64,000 nt of DNA from Eulemur rufifrons (taxonomy: Eukaryota > Chordata > Mammalia > Primates > Lemuridae). The DNA lies in the NCBI RefSeq assembly GCF_041146395.1, contig NC_090989.1, positions 172,205,501 to 172,269,500 on the forward strand. Direction: 5' to 3'. Below the pieces are notes generated by a model. It saw nothing but the letters and a program-made list of their open reading frames with translations, made no database searches and was not told where the DNA came from. This document shows positions 37,683 to 50,169 of this stretch, piece by piece. The position numbers and the translations under genes are program-made. Position 1 is the first letter of the stretch; each line of letters begins with the position of its first letter.

Positions 37683-38371
37683 TCAAGATGCTGTTCAAGA
37701 TAAGCAGTGTGACAGAAAATAAAAATCCTTAATTTTATTTGCCTTCCACAATTCTCAAGTCTAAACCTATCAAGTTTTTATGTGGGAGCAAATAATATCA
37801 CAACGTAGGTTTACTCTAGAGAATACCTTAACTGCTTTGCTGAAAACTTGACTAACTCTCATTAGTTCATATTTTGGGAGGAATCCCTTCTACAGCCAAC
37901 ATAGGTGGGCAAGGGGGACAGAAGAAACTGAGAAGGGAGGAGCGAGAGGCCAGTGGTCTCTTCAGATTCCAGTATGAATGGAATGTTCTTTTTGTTATGA
38001 AAAAAAAAATTATCAGAGGTAAAACTTTGTGACGTTGACATCAAAAACTTCAATGATAAAAACTAATGGTACAGAGGATTTTTATGCCATTGAACCCACT
38101 GTGCATAATGCTGTAATATATTATGTAAATGTATACATGTGATTATACATTTGTCCAAGCCCACATAATGTACAGCACCAAGAGTAAATCTAATGTGCAC
38201 TATGGACTTAGCGTGATTATTATGTGTCAATGTAAACTCATGGCTTGAAACAAAGGTACCATTCTTGCCCGGCATGTTGACAATGGGGGGAAGCCGTGCA
38301 TGTGTGGGGGCAGGAGATATATGGGAACTCCGTACCTTCCTCTCATTTCCCTGTGAACCTAAAACTGCCCT

Positions 38372-38423
38372 GAAAAAATCTTTTGAAAAATCTTTTGAAA
38401 TCTTTTTAAATCTTTTGAAAAAA
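38372..38423 (+). repeat. Tandem repeat of an AAATCTTTTG unit
   Basis: Four imperfect units of about 10-13 bases differing mainly in A-run length. It directly precedes a TG/TA microsatellite. Confidence 0.9.
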
Positions 38424-38426
38424 GTA

Positions 38427-38448
38427 TGCATGTGTATATGTATATGTA

Positions 38449-38479
<31 letters not shown>

Positions 38480-38480
38480 G
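38427..38480. repeat. (TG)n(TA)n microsatellite
   Basis: A TGTATATG start passes into a TG run and then a TA run. Confidence 0.95.
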
Positions 38481-38505
38481 TCACAAGAAAGAAAAACTCT
38501 GAGTC

Positions 38506-38945
38506 TGTGTTATGAGTTGAAGTGTATCCTCTCAAAATTCAATTGTTGACGTTCTAACCCACAGTAAATCAGAATGTGATTTGATTTGAAGATGTTGTTA
38601 GTTAAAGTGAGGTCATTAGGATGGGCCTAATCCAATATGACAGTGTCTTTATAAAAAGGAGAAATCTGGGCACACACACACCTCCAGGGAGGTCACATGA
38701 AGACGAAGGCACAGATCGGGGGTGATGCTGCCACACACCAAGGAAGGCCAAAGATTGCCAGAAAACCACCAAAAGTTTGGAGAGAGGCACAGAACCGATT
38801 CTTCTTCACAGCCCTCAGGAAGGACCAACCCTACCAACACCTTGATCTTGGACTTCTGCCTCCAGAACTAGGAGACAATAAATGTCTGCTGTTGAAGCTC
38901 CCACTGTCTGGTACTTGGTCTTGGCAACTCTAGGAAACTAATACA
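38506..38945 (+). mobile_element. MLT1-type MaLR LTR, near full length
   Basis: It starts TGTGTTATGAGTTGAAGTGT and ends 'aggaaactaatacag'. 'ggtcattaggatgggcctaa', 'tccaatatgacagtgtcttt' and 'gacaataaatgtctgctgtt' are MLT1C/D-like phrases. No internal region adjoins. Confidence 0.9.
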
Positions 38946-39009
38946 GTCCATGTCATCCATGTCATATAAGCAAAGAATATGAGAATCTGCCACTCATTAC
39001 TTATGTGAG

Positions 39010-39160
39010 GAGACTTCTCTGACCTGGATTTCCTCTCCCAAACAACAGAGAAGGTAACAGAGCTCTCCTCACAGCATCATGGTGAGGGTTAAATTAGATA
39101 AAGCAGGTAAGGCCCAATGCACGAGTCCTGGCATGCAGGTAAGTGTGCAATATCTGCATG
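39010..39160 (+). repeat. MIR-like fragment
   Basis: 'ctctgacctggatttcctct' with 'atggtgagggttaaattaga' and 'gagtcctggcatgcaggtaa' fits the 3' half of sense MIR. Confidence 0.6.
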
Positions 39161-40827
39161 GCTGTCCTAACCCCAAGAGAAAACTCAGCCTTTGGGAGCA
39201 CCAGACAACTTCAGGTGATTTTCTAGGGCCTCCTCCTAGGAACGCCTACATACAAGGATCATCCCACAAGGTCTCCCTTTTCCCATCCCTGAAATGACAA
39301 ACTCTCCTCATCCTTCAAGCTATCGAGCAGCAAAACATGCGAGTATACGCCCAGTCTCAAGATGTCTTAGATGCAGCGATCAATTAAAACAGATAAGCTC
39401 CTCTCCCTGCCCCATTTTTTTCCTTCCCCCCTCATTCACACTCACAAGGTGAATATAAAAACAACACGACAAACACAAACTCAGCAAGTTGTGTACTTTG
39501 CTCATCTACAATGGTAGGACTGTGACCCTGCCAGATGCTCAGACAACATAAAAAAATCCTCTTTGATAGCTAACATTTTCTTCTAAAGGGAACAATACAA
39601 CCTTCGCAGTCACTTAGTATTATATATATATCAGGTTTGCCTTATTCCCGGGGGCTACTTGCATCTTGTTTTAGCAACTTCCAAAAACCTCACTGAGCAA
39701 AAGTACTATAATAATCACTGTGCTACTATCTTTTTGTAGTAAAGGGTTAATGACCACTAAACATCTCAGTTATTTACACCCATGCTGGTGTGCACTGATG
39801 ACCACCAAGAAAATAAACTGGGTTTTTTCATATCTTTTCCTTTCTCGCATTCCATTTTCAATTAAATGTTACCAACATTAAATGTGACATTTCCTGCTAA
39901 GCAAATATTAAAAGTCCTCAACAACTATGGAAAAAAATATCCTTTTGTCTGGCAAAACAATAACACAAAGCTTAGCAACTGCAGCAACCTATCTGCTTGG
40001 CTACAGAACCATTCAAACAAAAATATGCTGGAAGAGTAAACATGTATCTTCATATTGCAGTGCAAATAAACATTTGGAAAAACAAATGTTTGGTTAATCA
40101 AGTCCCCCCTCAATATCCAATTAATTCTTCCCTCTTAGCTTCTCCTTCTTCCCCCACTCTACGCCCATCCCCTCCATGAAAATGACTAAAGAAATTCATG
40201 GAGAGTTTCACTTTTCAGTGGTACCTATTCAAAATTCAGGCGATATTAAATAGCTCTGATTATCACGAGCATCCTAGGTCTCTGTATGCCTATCTTTATC
40301 AGTTTACAATACAGACAGGCATACATGTGACACACACGTATGTGAAGAGCCCTTACAAATAAATCTAGTGGTTGCTAGTTTGCATTACATTATAGATCTT
40401 TTAAAATATATTATTTGAAAATATTGCTCTCATATTCATCAGTCAGTCATCCATGAGGGCTTCAGATCACCAAGCCAGGCCCAGACGCTTGGCCAGACCA
40501 ACAGCTGGTTTCCACCAAGGTTTCGGCCCCCCTTGCCACCCTGGACCTGACTCCCTTTTGCATTTTTGATAGGGGAGAAGGGAACAGGTCAGTGAGAGGG
40601 TGAAGAGTGACTGTGGACATTTAAAGCCATCAACTGACTCCTCATCCTTTCTCCCACAGGGTAGACCAGTAGAGCAAAAGAATTTTCACTATAAACTCTT
40701 CCTTGCATAATCTTCAGTCATGGTGGCATTTCGTCATGCTCGCCCTTTAAATGCACCTTAAGAGCTCCAGTTCCCAAATTACACTCTGTTTGGCAAAACA
40801 TTCCCCAAACTTTATGTAATAAAGATG

Positions 40828-41042
40828 CATTATGGTGGTTAACGGTCTAGAGCACGGCAAGCTACATAAACTTTTTCCACATCAATTTCCTCATCCATAA
40901 GAAGGAGGCAACTTCTGTCACCTCATAGGCTGCTGAAGAACTAAAATGACTTGATTTTTATAAACTGCTTTAATACAACACCTGGCATATATTATAGTTA
41001 AGTGCTCAGCAGGTGGTGGCTCCTACTATTACTGCTATTAAT
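40828..41042 (+). repeat. MIR SINE
   Basis: 'aatttcctcatccataagaa', 'ctcataggctgctgaagaac' and 'acctggcatatattatagtt' occur in sense MIR order. Confidence 0.8.
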
Positions 41043-41274
41043 ATTACCTTTATTAAGACTAAAATGTCTTATAAACCTTAGTGAGTTGTATGTGTATACA
41101 CAAATATCAAAAGTTTATATATTAATACTATAAACTCTAAAATATATAACTATATAATTTATACTTTATTATTTATTTTAATGATTATGTAAATTAATAG
41201 TGATTCCATGTTTACTATAGCTTCAGAATTACTATTTATTTATTTGTGTGTATGTGTGTGTGTATGTATTTGTT

Positions 41275-41564
41275 TATTTATGAGACAGGGTCTGGTCTCG
41301 TTCTGTTGCCCAGACTAGAGTGCAGTGGCATCGCCAGAGCTCATTGCAACTGCAAACTCCTGGGCTCAAGCGATCCTCCAGCCTCAGCCTCGTGAGTATC
41401 TAGAACTATAGGCGTGTGCCTCCATGCCTGGCTAATTTTTTTATAGAAAAAAAAGGTCTTCTTATGTTGCTCAGGTTGGTCTCAAACTCCTAGCCTCAAG
41501 CCATCCCCACCACCTTGGCCTCCCAAAGTGCTAGGATTCAGGCATGAGCCACCATACCCAGCTT
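41275..41564 (-). mobile_element. Alu (old, J-like), antisense
   Basis: Reads as the reverse complement of an Alu dimer: 'ttatgagacagggtctggtc', 'gagtgcagtggcatcgccag', and at the far end 'cctcccaaagtgctaggatt'. The tail is a TTTA-rich run before 41275. Confidence 0.92.
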
Positions 41565-42215
41565 TATTATTTTTAATTGATTTCTTTTTATTAGAGTTTA
41601 TAATTGTAATATATAATATATATACTGAATTTGTTAAACGTCTTCTCTGAAAATTTCCCAATGCCACAAAAAATGACTAGAAATACCCTGGGTGCTCCCA
41701 AAGCCAGGGTGAGAAATCACTGGCTTAGAGAATCATTTTTCAGAATCCTAATTGCCAGGAACAATGAGGGACAGCATGGAATCCTAAGGAGATCCAAGCT
41801 TCTTGTTCTAACTTGGAACAAGGCCCCACATCTGTAAAATGCTCTAGTGCTCCTCATTCCCTGGGTGTCAAGTCCTCAGCCACCTCAGAATTACACTTTT
41901 AGACTTTCACAAGAACAGTGGGGGAGATGAGACCAGCTAGGATGTTTACTACAATACAGCCATAAACTGGAATGCTATGAACTGTATGAAAAGAATGAAG
42001 ACATCCCCTGTATACTGATCTCTAAGATACTGTGCTGTGAAAAACGGCAAGGAACAGGACACAATGTACAATGTGCCACCTTTTAAGCTGACTGGGACTC
42101 ATCAAAGTTCTTAAAGGGCCTGCGTTTGAACCATTATTAGTACATGCTAGAAAAGAAGAAAAGTATTAGTCGTCCCTAAATTTCTCCTTAGGTAGTATCT
42201 GTGAAGAAATAAGGC

Positions 42216-42233
42216 GGGGGGGGGGGGGGGGGG
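42216..42233. repeat. Uninterrupted G18 homopolymer
   Basis: Eighteen consecutive G on the plus strand. Mononucleotide G runs of this length are rare compared with A/T runs and are prone to quadruplex folding and to sequencing error. Confidence 0.9.
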
Positions 42234-43074
42234 CAGGGATAAAAAGAGAAAAACTTCAAGATTATTATAATTTTTCCTTCAAGAAAAATCAAGTGTATCT
42301 GCAACAGCAATGTAATTTGACCAATCTAATATACTGGTTCCTTTTGTAAACAGAGCAGGCTGCCAGTCGCAGAAGTAAACAGTCTCTGAGTTTTGGACAG
42401 CTTTCCCCTTGGAATGGTATCTCCAAAGCGTTGGATCCCAGCACATACACCCTGTTAAGCTGAGCTGACTTAACAGGGCTAGCTAGCTTTTTTTGTTTTG
42501 TTTTTTTTTTGCTAGTACTCACTCCAATCTGTATTTCATATTTTAATTGGATTTAGATTTTCAGCAACCTGCAAAGTAGTCCAAAATAAGGAAGGAAATA
42601 TGTCAGCATGGCACACTATATTTGTGAAACTGGGTAGAAACCAAATGCTACAATTATAATCTCTGTATTCACTGTTAACGGACAAAAGTTACCAAATGAA
42701 GTCCTCTCCTATGGGTACTTTCCATCCCTGTCTTAATCACCTGTACCTTAGAATTTCCCCAGAACACTCAGAGCTTGAAATCATGGTACTGCAGTACAAA
42801 GGTATCATAATTTTTTTTAAAGTAATCTACATAAGGATATCCTGCTATTTGTAATCTTAGAGCAACATTCTTCCTTTTCAGTAAAAATAAAATATGCCTT
42901 GTAGTCTATTACTACTTGTATTCTTCCCACTGTTTTTTTTTTTTTTTCCTTTTTTTTAAACAATGAAATACACATCAAGTTTTCAAACTATGGTAGGGAA
43001 CTCTGTTACCTAATGGAATCGATCAAATCTTACCTTAAGTAGAATTTTGGCATAAACATACTTATTAATATGTG

Positions 43075-43180
43075 TTATGTGCCAGGGACTGTGCTAGGTG
43101 CTGGGGATATGAAAGTAAATAAAATCAACAGGGTCCTTGCTTTCACTGGGCTTATGTCTAGTGGGGAAAAGTCACCCCAC
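43075..43180. repeat. L2-like ancient repeat
   Basis: 'gtgccagggactgtgctagg' followed by 'tgctggggatatgaaagtaa' and 'gggtccttgctttcactggg' is a common LINE-2-class phrase. Confidence 0.65.
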
Positions 43181-43499
43181 AAATAATTTTGTAAACTATT
43201 TGATTTAGTCATAGATACTCTAGGTGGTTCCTGATTTATGAAGTTAGTAATAAAAATCCTACTGAATATAATGTAGTTTTCTTTTTAATAGTAGATTACA
43301 GGATGCCTTGAGGTCATTTGTGGGAAAACCAGTTATTTTGTGATTTCAGTCTTATTCCAACTGTGTAATCCAATAATAGCATTAAAATACAAATGTGCCA
43401 TACTTTAAAAAAAAAGGAACACATTTCACCAGTCACTGACTCAAGTGCAAACTACTTAGCACCAGCATACAAACACACGCCCTTCATAATTCAACAGCA

Positions 43500-43760
43500 T
43501 GAGAAAGGCCACTGCCCCTGAGAAGCCTTCTTGACTCTCTAGGTAAAGTTTGTAACTCCTGTTTTTCCCACAATAATCCAAATTTCCACTATTGGATTTA
43601 GCACATTGTACCAGTTATTTGTCACTCTATGTAACCTGTGAGCTCCTCAAGTACAGGAACCGTGTCATATTCACTACGTGCCACCAGCACCTTCCCCAGT
43701 GCCTTGACACCCTGCAGCCTCTCAACATGGGCCTGTTGAATGCATTTGTGACAAAAGGTG
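43500..43760 (+). repeat. L2 3' end
   Basis: 'gaagccttcttgactctcta', 'gagctcctcaagtacaggaa' and 'ttccccagtgccttgacacc' follow LINE-2 3' order on the plus strand, ending with 'gggcctgttgaatgca'. Confidence 0.75.
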
Positions 43761-44733
43761 GACTGAACACTACACAGCAGCTGTCACTCAAAATACTCCA
43801 AGGTTCCGCAAAGCATACTCACTGCTTAAATTGGAAATGTTCTAAAATTCTGGTTCATCTCAACTGCCTACCCTATCTGAAAATCATTCCTTCCTCTTCT
43901 TATCTTTGATTGACTGAGGCACACTCTACTCCAGGGGCTACAGTAATAACCCTGAATCAATCAGATAGAGAGATATAGCATAGTGAAAGGAATCACACAC
44001 CTGTCCACTTAAGGCGAGATTTTGCATTCAAGGACAAGCATTTGCAGTAAGATACTCAAGCATCAGGCAGTTGATGAGCCTTTTTATGAACTTTTTGGTT
44101 CTCTGAACATGGTGAACATTCTAGTGTGTCTTTGCCCTTACAAAATTACATCTTATTTCTCAGGTTGTACATTTAGAGTGATGAAATCAACTAAAAAATA
44201 CTACAGGAGGAAAATGGTTAAATCAGTTTTAATTTACCAAATGATCGATTTCAATATAATCATTACAATTAAATTTGGGGGAATATTTAATATGAGAAAA
44301 TTCTCATATACCTTATTAATGTAAAAAGGCAGAATGCAACTGTATGTAAAGTGTAATCTCAATTTTATGAAATAAATATATACGAAAATAGTCACCTATA
44401 CATATATATTTGCACATAGAAAAATAAAGAGTTTCAACTTATTCTACTATGATCATTATTATTTATAGAAATTCTCAAAATGCATGCTTTTTTTTCTAAA
44501 GTAAAAAATATATTTTCTTAACAGATTTTATGGTAGATTTTGCAAAGCAGTAACTCTTCTACTATCTTCCACTGATACACTTTTTTTTATTTTTTAAATT
44601 ACATCTTATTCATTAAAAATACATATACCAGAAGTAAAGATGAGCCATTATGTTTCTCTCCATCATGAATAAAATGAATTTTAAAGAAATTTAAAAGATA
44701 TAATTAGCTAGGATATTAAAGATTAATAGTTAC

Positions 44734-44794
44734 CTTCATAATTGTGGATTTCTGCTACGTTTTTATGCCTTATAACTGCAGTATGTTTAACCTC
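44734..44794 (-). other. Candidate cryptic or alternative exon (61 nt), unproven
   Basis: On the minus strand a pyrimidine-rich tract reading TTTTTCTTCCCTTCCAAAG precedes the segment and GTAACT follows it. One frame is open throughout, giving 20 codons plus one base (EVKHTAVIRHKNVAEIHNYE). The product is not recognised. Its length is not a multiple of three, so inclusion in SUCLG2 would shift the frame. The strand agrees with SUCLG2 transcription. Chance matches of this quality are expected in a 50-kb intron. Confidence 0.2.
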
Positions 44795-46429
44795 CTTTGG
44801 AAGGGAAGAAAAATAGCAATGGAAATTTAAAAATACTTTTAAATATAAGGCAACACTGCATTTTAATATGGCAAAACTATACTTCCCATGTCAGAAGTTT
44901 AAAGGCTAAAAGAAAATAGCAATTTGAAAACATGTTGGCAACCTCAATATTTAAGTAGTTTTTTATTCCTACTTCCACAGAAGAAAACTTAGGTACTTTT
45001 TTAAAAATTTATTTCATTTGGAAAAAGACTATTAAAGTCCATCAGAGAAATGGAGCCCAAGTCAAATGTCATACTTTACCTTGTTTAGACTATCAGTTTT
45101 GCCATTTGATCTTTTTTTTGTACTGTAAGAACCTACCATTGATTTTTCCCAGTTGCACCAAAGTAGAAGAGGGACAATTTTTTACTAAAAGATTCTTCAT
45201 TCCCCAGCATAAACTGTCTTCTTTATTTATATACAAAGAAAATCTGTCTTTTTGTTCTTGTGAAAACGTTTTCAGAAACGATTGCTCTGGAAAGTTAATT
45301 CCATTATACTTAACTCTGAAAAGAGAAAGAGAGAAAAGAAAAGATGATGATGACAACCCTATTAGCCAGCTAAGCAAGAGAAGGACATGCGTTGATCAGC
45401 CCTCTCAAGAACAGTTGCACAAACTAATCTCCACCAAAACAAGGGCACCAGTCTTCGGTGACTTTTGTTGTGTGTGAGAGACCAGGACAGCAAAAGAACT
45501 GTGGTGTTAAATGTAAGAAAACTTCATTCTTGGGCTTCAATGTGCTAAAGAAAAGGGTATTCGTATTACACAAAAGGCAAAAGAATAAGGGGAATCCAAA
45601 ATGATCCTGCAAATGAAACAGAGTGAGGGGCATGGTTTGGAGCCACATGGCAAGACCCTGCTGGCTATAGCTCTGAAGGGAAAGCATCAAATAGATTTTA
45701 AAGTAGCAAGGTAAGTAAAGAATGAAAAATAAATAAAAGACTAAAAAGTAATATGATTCTTTGATCCTACGTAAGCCTGAGATTCCCCACAGTAACACAG
45801 AAAAAGATAAATGAGAGAGAAAATATATGAGAAAATGAATGCTTTCCATCCTGTCTTAAAGGAAACTTAAGTGACTTCTTTTTAAAAGAAAACTCCAAGT
45901 ATTTTCTGAACACAAACTTTGAATCATTAAAATCATCTTGCCTCATTCTTCGTAGAGCAGCAAGCTTTTAAAAAAATAAATACTGAAAGCAGTAAGAACA
46001 AATTTAGAACTATATGGGAAATAATTCCTAAATCAGAGCTAAGATTATTATAGTTAAAACCATATTAGAAACATATTTAGGAAAGATGATCAGACTGTTG
46101 AGCTTTTGTCAATTATGATCCCTAGTCCCGCCCTCTCTGGAATCCTGAAATTCTCAAGCTTACCAAAGCAAATGCATTAACACTCTTATTTCATGATTCA
46201 TTAACTCAATGATTTCTTACAAGATACAAGGCCAGCAAAAAAATCTCAAAATATCCCTAAGGATATTCCAGACTAAAATTGCTAAATGCTTTCTAGCAGT
46301 CATGGAATTCAATAGTTAGTAGTTTGCTACAACTTTGTGTAGATATGTCTCCCCATCTAGACTGGAACCTCTAAGCGTATGAAGATCTATCAAGCAGAAC
46401 TCAGTTATTTCCCTTTCATATGTACAGAT

Positions 46430-46895
46430 CTAATCATATCTATCTGGCCAGGAGTTTCGGGCCTGGGGTTGCCACTCAGAGCCGCAGGGCCACAGTTGCT
46501 GCCCAAGTGGGCCCAGAAGGCTGGACTTCGGCCTTGGTGGGCCTAGAGGACAGAATATCATGGAAACAATTATTTTTGAGCCTTAAAAGCTATTGTAATT
46601 TGCCCTACTAGGCTTTGGATTTGCTTAGAACCTATGATCCCTTTCTTCCTTCTAATTCCTCCCTTTCCACTTATTTTGGAAGCAGATGAGTTGTATGGTT
46701 CTACAGGTTCACAGCTAGGGAGGAATTCTGTCTCAGGATGTTGTTATGCCTAGTGTCTCACCCACGGCTGATTTAGATGAGATTTCAGACCACCGTTGGC
46801 ACTGGAACGGGTTAAGATTTTGGAAGCCGTTGGGATACAGTGAATGTATTTTGTGTGCCAGAAGGATATGAATTTGGGGGAGCCAGGTGGCAGAA
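46430..46895 (+). mobile_element. MaLR internal sequence remnant (non-coding endogenous retroviral relic)
   Basis: The stretch up to 'ttgggggagccaggtggcag', just before the LTR that starts at 46896, has the wording found at the 3' end of MST/THE1/MLT1 internal regions. It holds no retroviral gene of useful length. The matching 5' LTR is not seen. Confidence 0.7.
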
Positions 46896-47280
46896 TGCTA
46901 TGGGCTGAATTGTGTACTCACCCCCCAAAATTCATATATTGAATTCTCAACCCCCAGTACCTCAGAATGCACCCATATTTAGAGATTAATTGTTTAAAGA
47001 GGTGACTGAGTTAAAATGAGGCCATTAGGGAGGGGACCTAACCCAGAATGACTGATGTCCTTATAAGAAGAGGGAGTGACACCAGCGACAGGTGTGCAAA
47101 ATAGGCCATCAGAGGAGTGCAAGGGCAATCACAGAGCAAAGTCAAGGAGAAAGGCCTCAGAATGAAATCAACACCTTGATCTTAGACTTCTAGCTTTCAG
47201 AAATGTAAGGAATATATTTCTGTTATTTAAGCCACCCCAGCTGTGGCATTTTGTTACAGCAGCCCTAGCTGACTAATACA
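46896..47280 (+). mobile_element. MLT1-type LTR, 3' LTR of the remnant before it
   Basis: It begins TGCTATGGGCTGAATTGTGT and ends 'gctgactaataca'. It contains 'aaaatgaggccattagggag' and 'ttgatcttagacttctagct'. It joins directly to internal MaLR sequence, so it is a 3' LTR, not a solo one. Confidence 0.88.
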
Positions 47281-47449
47281 CCTGCCATTTACACTATCCC
47301 TGAATTGCCACTGGCAGAGGGAACATGCCACACACTACTTCAACTACAAATACACAATTGCTCCTTTCCTCCAGGATTGTGTAGTGAGGAACCTGGCCTT
47401 GCCCAAAGAGTGGTCTGGCTTTTGGTCTCAACTTCTGGGAAGTAACCTG

Positions 47450-48030
47450 TTATAACCTGATGAAAATGGCTTAGTTTAGGGCAAAAACTATAAGGGTGGA
47501 GTAAGCCAGGTCCAACAGTCTTAGGTTAGGGGCTGGGCATACCAGAACCACCAACCACGTGATGTAAGGTAAGGGCTGTGGATAACAGTGGCTGAGATCA
47601 ACCACACACACAGGCAATCCATCATTCCACCACACCTGTGTAGTGGAGCTCCAAGAAAAACTCCAACTCTGAGACTTGGGCAAGCTTCCCTGGTTGGCAA
47701 TACTCTGTATGTATCGTCACACGTCGATGCCAGGAGAGTAATGCATCCTGACTCTATAGGGACAGGACAAAGGAACTTTGTGTATGGCACCTTCCCAAAC
47801 TCTGCCTCAGTCTCCTCTTTCTTTGGCTGATCTTAATACCTTTTCCCTATAATAAATCATAACCATGGGTATAACAGCATTCGGAGATTTTTGTGAGCCC
47901 TTCTAGCAAATTATCAAAGCAGAGGGTGGTTTTAAGAACCCGAGACTTGAAGTCGATGTCAGAACTGAAGATAGTCTTAGAGATTGGGACCTCTTATTTT
48001 GTAGTTCAGCCAACTCCAGGGAGCAATGAA
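47450..48030 (+). repeat. Interspersed repeat, probably LTR-like, family not assigned
   Basis: 'taataaatcataaccatggg' followed by 'tataacagcattcggagatt' and 'gagcccttctagcaaattat' is a phrase series I recognise from mammalian interspersed repeats, with a polyadenylation-type AATAAA. I cannot name the family or fix the borders. Confidence 0.4.
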
Positions 48031-48479
48031 ACCCCAGACATCATCGTCTCAGTAACATTTCTTCTACCTAGCCCAAACACAGTTAACCATGATTTCCTTC
48101 CTTCTCAGTATACCATAGCACATAATCCTAATATGACTGGTAATTACAGTGAGTCTGAACTCACAGTAATTTTGCCCCCCACAGAATATTTGGCAATGTC
48201 TAGTTATAATTCTGGTGGTTAGAACTGGAGGTTGAAACTAGCATCTAATGGGTAGATGCCAGGAATGCTGATACACATCCTGCAATGCACATAGTAGCCC
48301 CCATAACAAGGAAATATCTGATTCAAAGTGTTAGTAGTGTCAAGTTTGATAAACCCTGTATTAGACCCTTGACACTTATTGGATGAGCCCCCAGATCTGA
48401 GACAACTGTTAAAGTCGTGTGGCAACAGCACCCTGAATTTCAAGGGCCAGTGTCCAAATGCTGACTCCACAAAAATCAC

Positions 48480-48660
48480 TTCGGTTTAATGTCTGCCAAA
48501 CTTCCAAGCCTTTGGCCCTCGATTTTCTCATTTGTAAATGAAACTAGTAATAGGATTTATTCCACAGCATTGTTTACAGAAGCCATAAGATCACATGTTA
48601 AAACAAGTTAGCAAACTACTAAGACCAGAGTAAGTATTGGCTAAATGCCTATGTCTATGT
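48480..48660 (+). repeat. MIR-like fragment
   Basis: 'cgattttctcatttgtaaat' followed by a GTTTACAGAAGCCATAAGAT-type segment is the 3' half of sense MIR. Confidence 0.65.
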
Positions 48661-49507
48661 CATTTAATTTTCCTTTTATAATGTAAACATTTAAAAAAAA
48701 AGATTTGTACTGACTGGAACACTGGTAAAAGCAGGTCACAAGTCACTTTTTCTTAACTTGGTATAGAACAGATATATATCTCCTTGATGTCATAAATCTG
48801 AGCTACCAACAAATTAAATATTTCTTTCTACACAAAGTTTGTCTTCTCTGCCCAAGACCATTTCTTTTTTCTCTTTCTTTCAATCCTCACCATTCATGGT
48901 TGGCTTTTGTGTGTGTCCATTTTCTTCAAAGAAACAAAGTTTGTAGCACATATGAGAGTTACTATAGAGACAGTGACAAATGAAACAACCAAGCAATGCA
49001 GAGAGGAGCTTGCTGGGCAGTCAGCTCAACACGACCACCTGCTACACACAAGCCAACTCCCTCTTAAATGACCATCTTCCAGAAAATTACAACTTGCCCC
49101 ATCTTGGAGATTATTCAGGTCAAAGGCCTATGCATATTATATCTGAAGACTAAGGGGGCCTAATTTATTTCTTCTGTGTCTGTGTCTTCCACCACCCTCC
49201 ATCTAAAGTGAATTCCCAAGGCAACAGGCATAACTGTTCCCTCTCAGGCCCCAAGACCTATCATGACACCTGGCACACCGTATGTGCTAATTCATCCTGT
49301 GAACAGATATACAGACGGCCAAATGGATGAAAAAATATACAAGCAAATGGAGGAACAAATAAAAGAATGATTACATGAATAATTAAGATGGTTCTTTCTT
49401 TAGCCTATAAATAGCAGTACTACTCATTTCTGCTTGAGCTTGAACAAAATGAAACTATCAGTGTTCTGTATGCACACAGAATGTAACCGTTGAACAAAAG
49501 AACTTGG

Positions 49508-50014
49508 GAAAAGAATGAAATCCTGTCATTTGTAGCAACATGAATAGAACTAGAGGTCATTATGTTAAGTGAAATAACTCAGGCACAGAAAGAAAAATAG
49601 CATATGTTCTCATATTCTCACTCATACATGGGAGTGAAAAAAGTTGACCTCATAGAGATAAAGAATAGAATGACAGACAGCAGAGGCTGGGAAGGGTCCG
49701 AGAGTGGGAGGGGGAAATGAAGAGAGGTTGTTGAATGGGTACAAACATACAGTTAGATAGAACAAATAAGTTCTATTATTCCATAGCCAACTAGGGTAAA
49801 TATATTAATAGTAGTTATCAACAATGCATTGTATATTTCAAAGTAGCTAAAAAAGAGGACTTGAAATGTTACCAACACACAGAAATGATAAATACTCAAG
49901 GTGACGGATACCCCAAATACCCTGGGACTTGATCATTACACATTCTCTGCATATAAAAAACACCCACATGTACCCCATAAATATATAAAATAGTATGTAT
50001 CAATGAAAGAAAAA
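49508..50014 (+). mobile_element. L1 3' end (primate-age), 5'-truncated
   Basis: 'gaactagaggtcattatgtt', 'aagtgaaataactcaggcac', 'catatgttctcatattctca' and 'cacccacatgtaccccataa' are the ORF2 end and 3' UTR of an L1P-type element, ending in an A-rich tail. AAAAGAACTTGG at 49496-49507 and AAAAGAATTTGG at 50015-50026 form a probable target duplication with one mismatch. Confidence 0.85.
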
Positions 50015-50169
50015 AAAAGAATTTGGTTTACAGCTATACTTTGAACAAAGAAAAAGGTACTCTCCCAGTGTTAATGAATGATGCAACACAGAGCAGCAGT
50101 AAGACCAGGTTAGATTCTCACTGGGGGGAAGCTGCCCTTCATCTTGCACACCACAGACTCCAGGTTAAA

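Noticed and set aside
45106..45477. 123-codon plus-strand frame
   Set aside because: Low-complexity Lys/Asp run from GA-rich DNA. The overlapping minus frame is equally open. No recognisable protein.
45424..45849. 141-codon hydrophobic frame on the minus strand
   Set aside because: Phe/Leu/Ser-rich translation of AT-rich intron with no domain, no conserved motif and no gene context.
47893..48222. 109-codon plus-strand frame
   Set aside because: It begins inside an interspersed repeat. The composition is unremarkable and no homologue is recognised.
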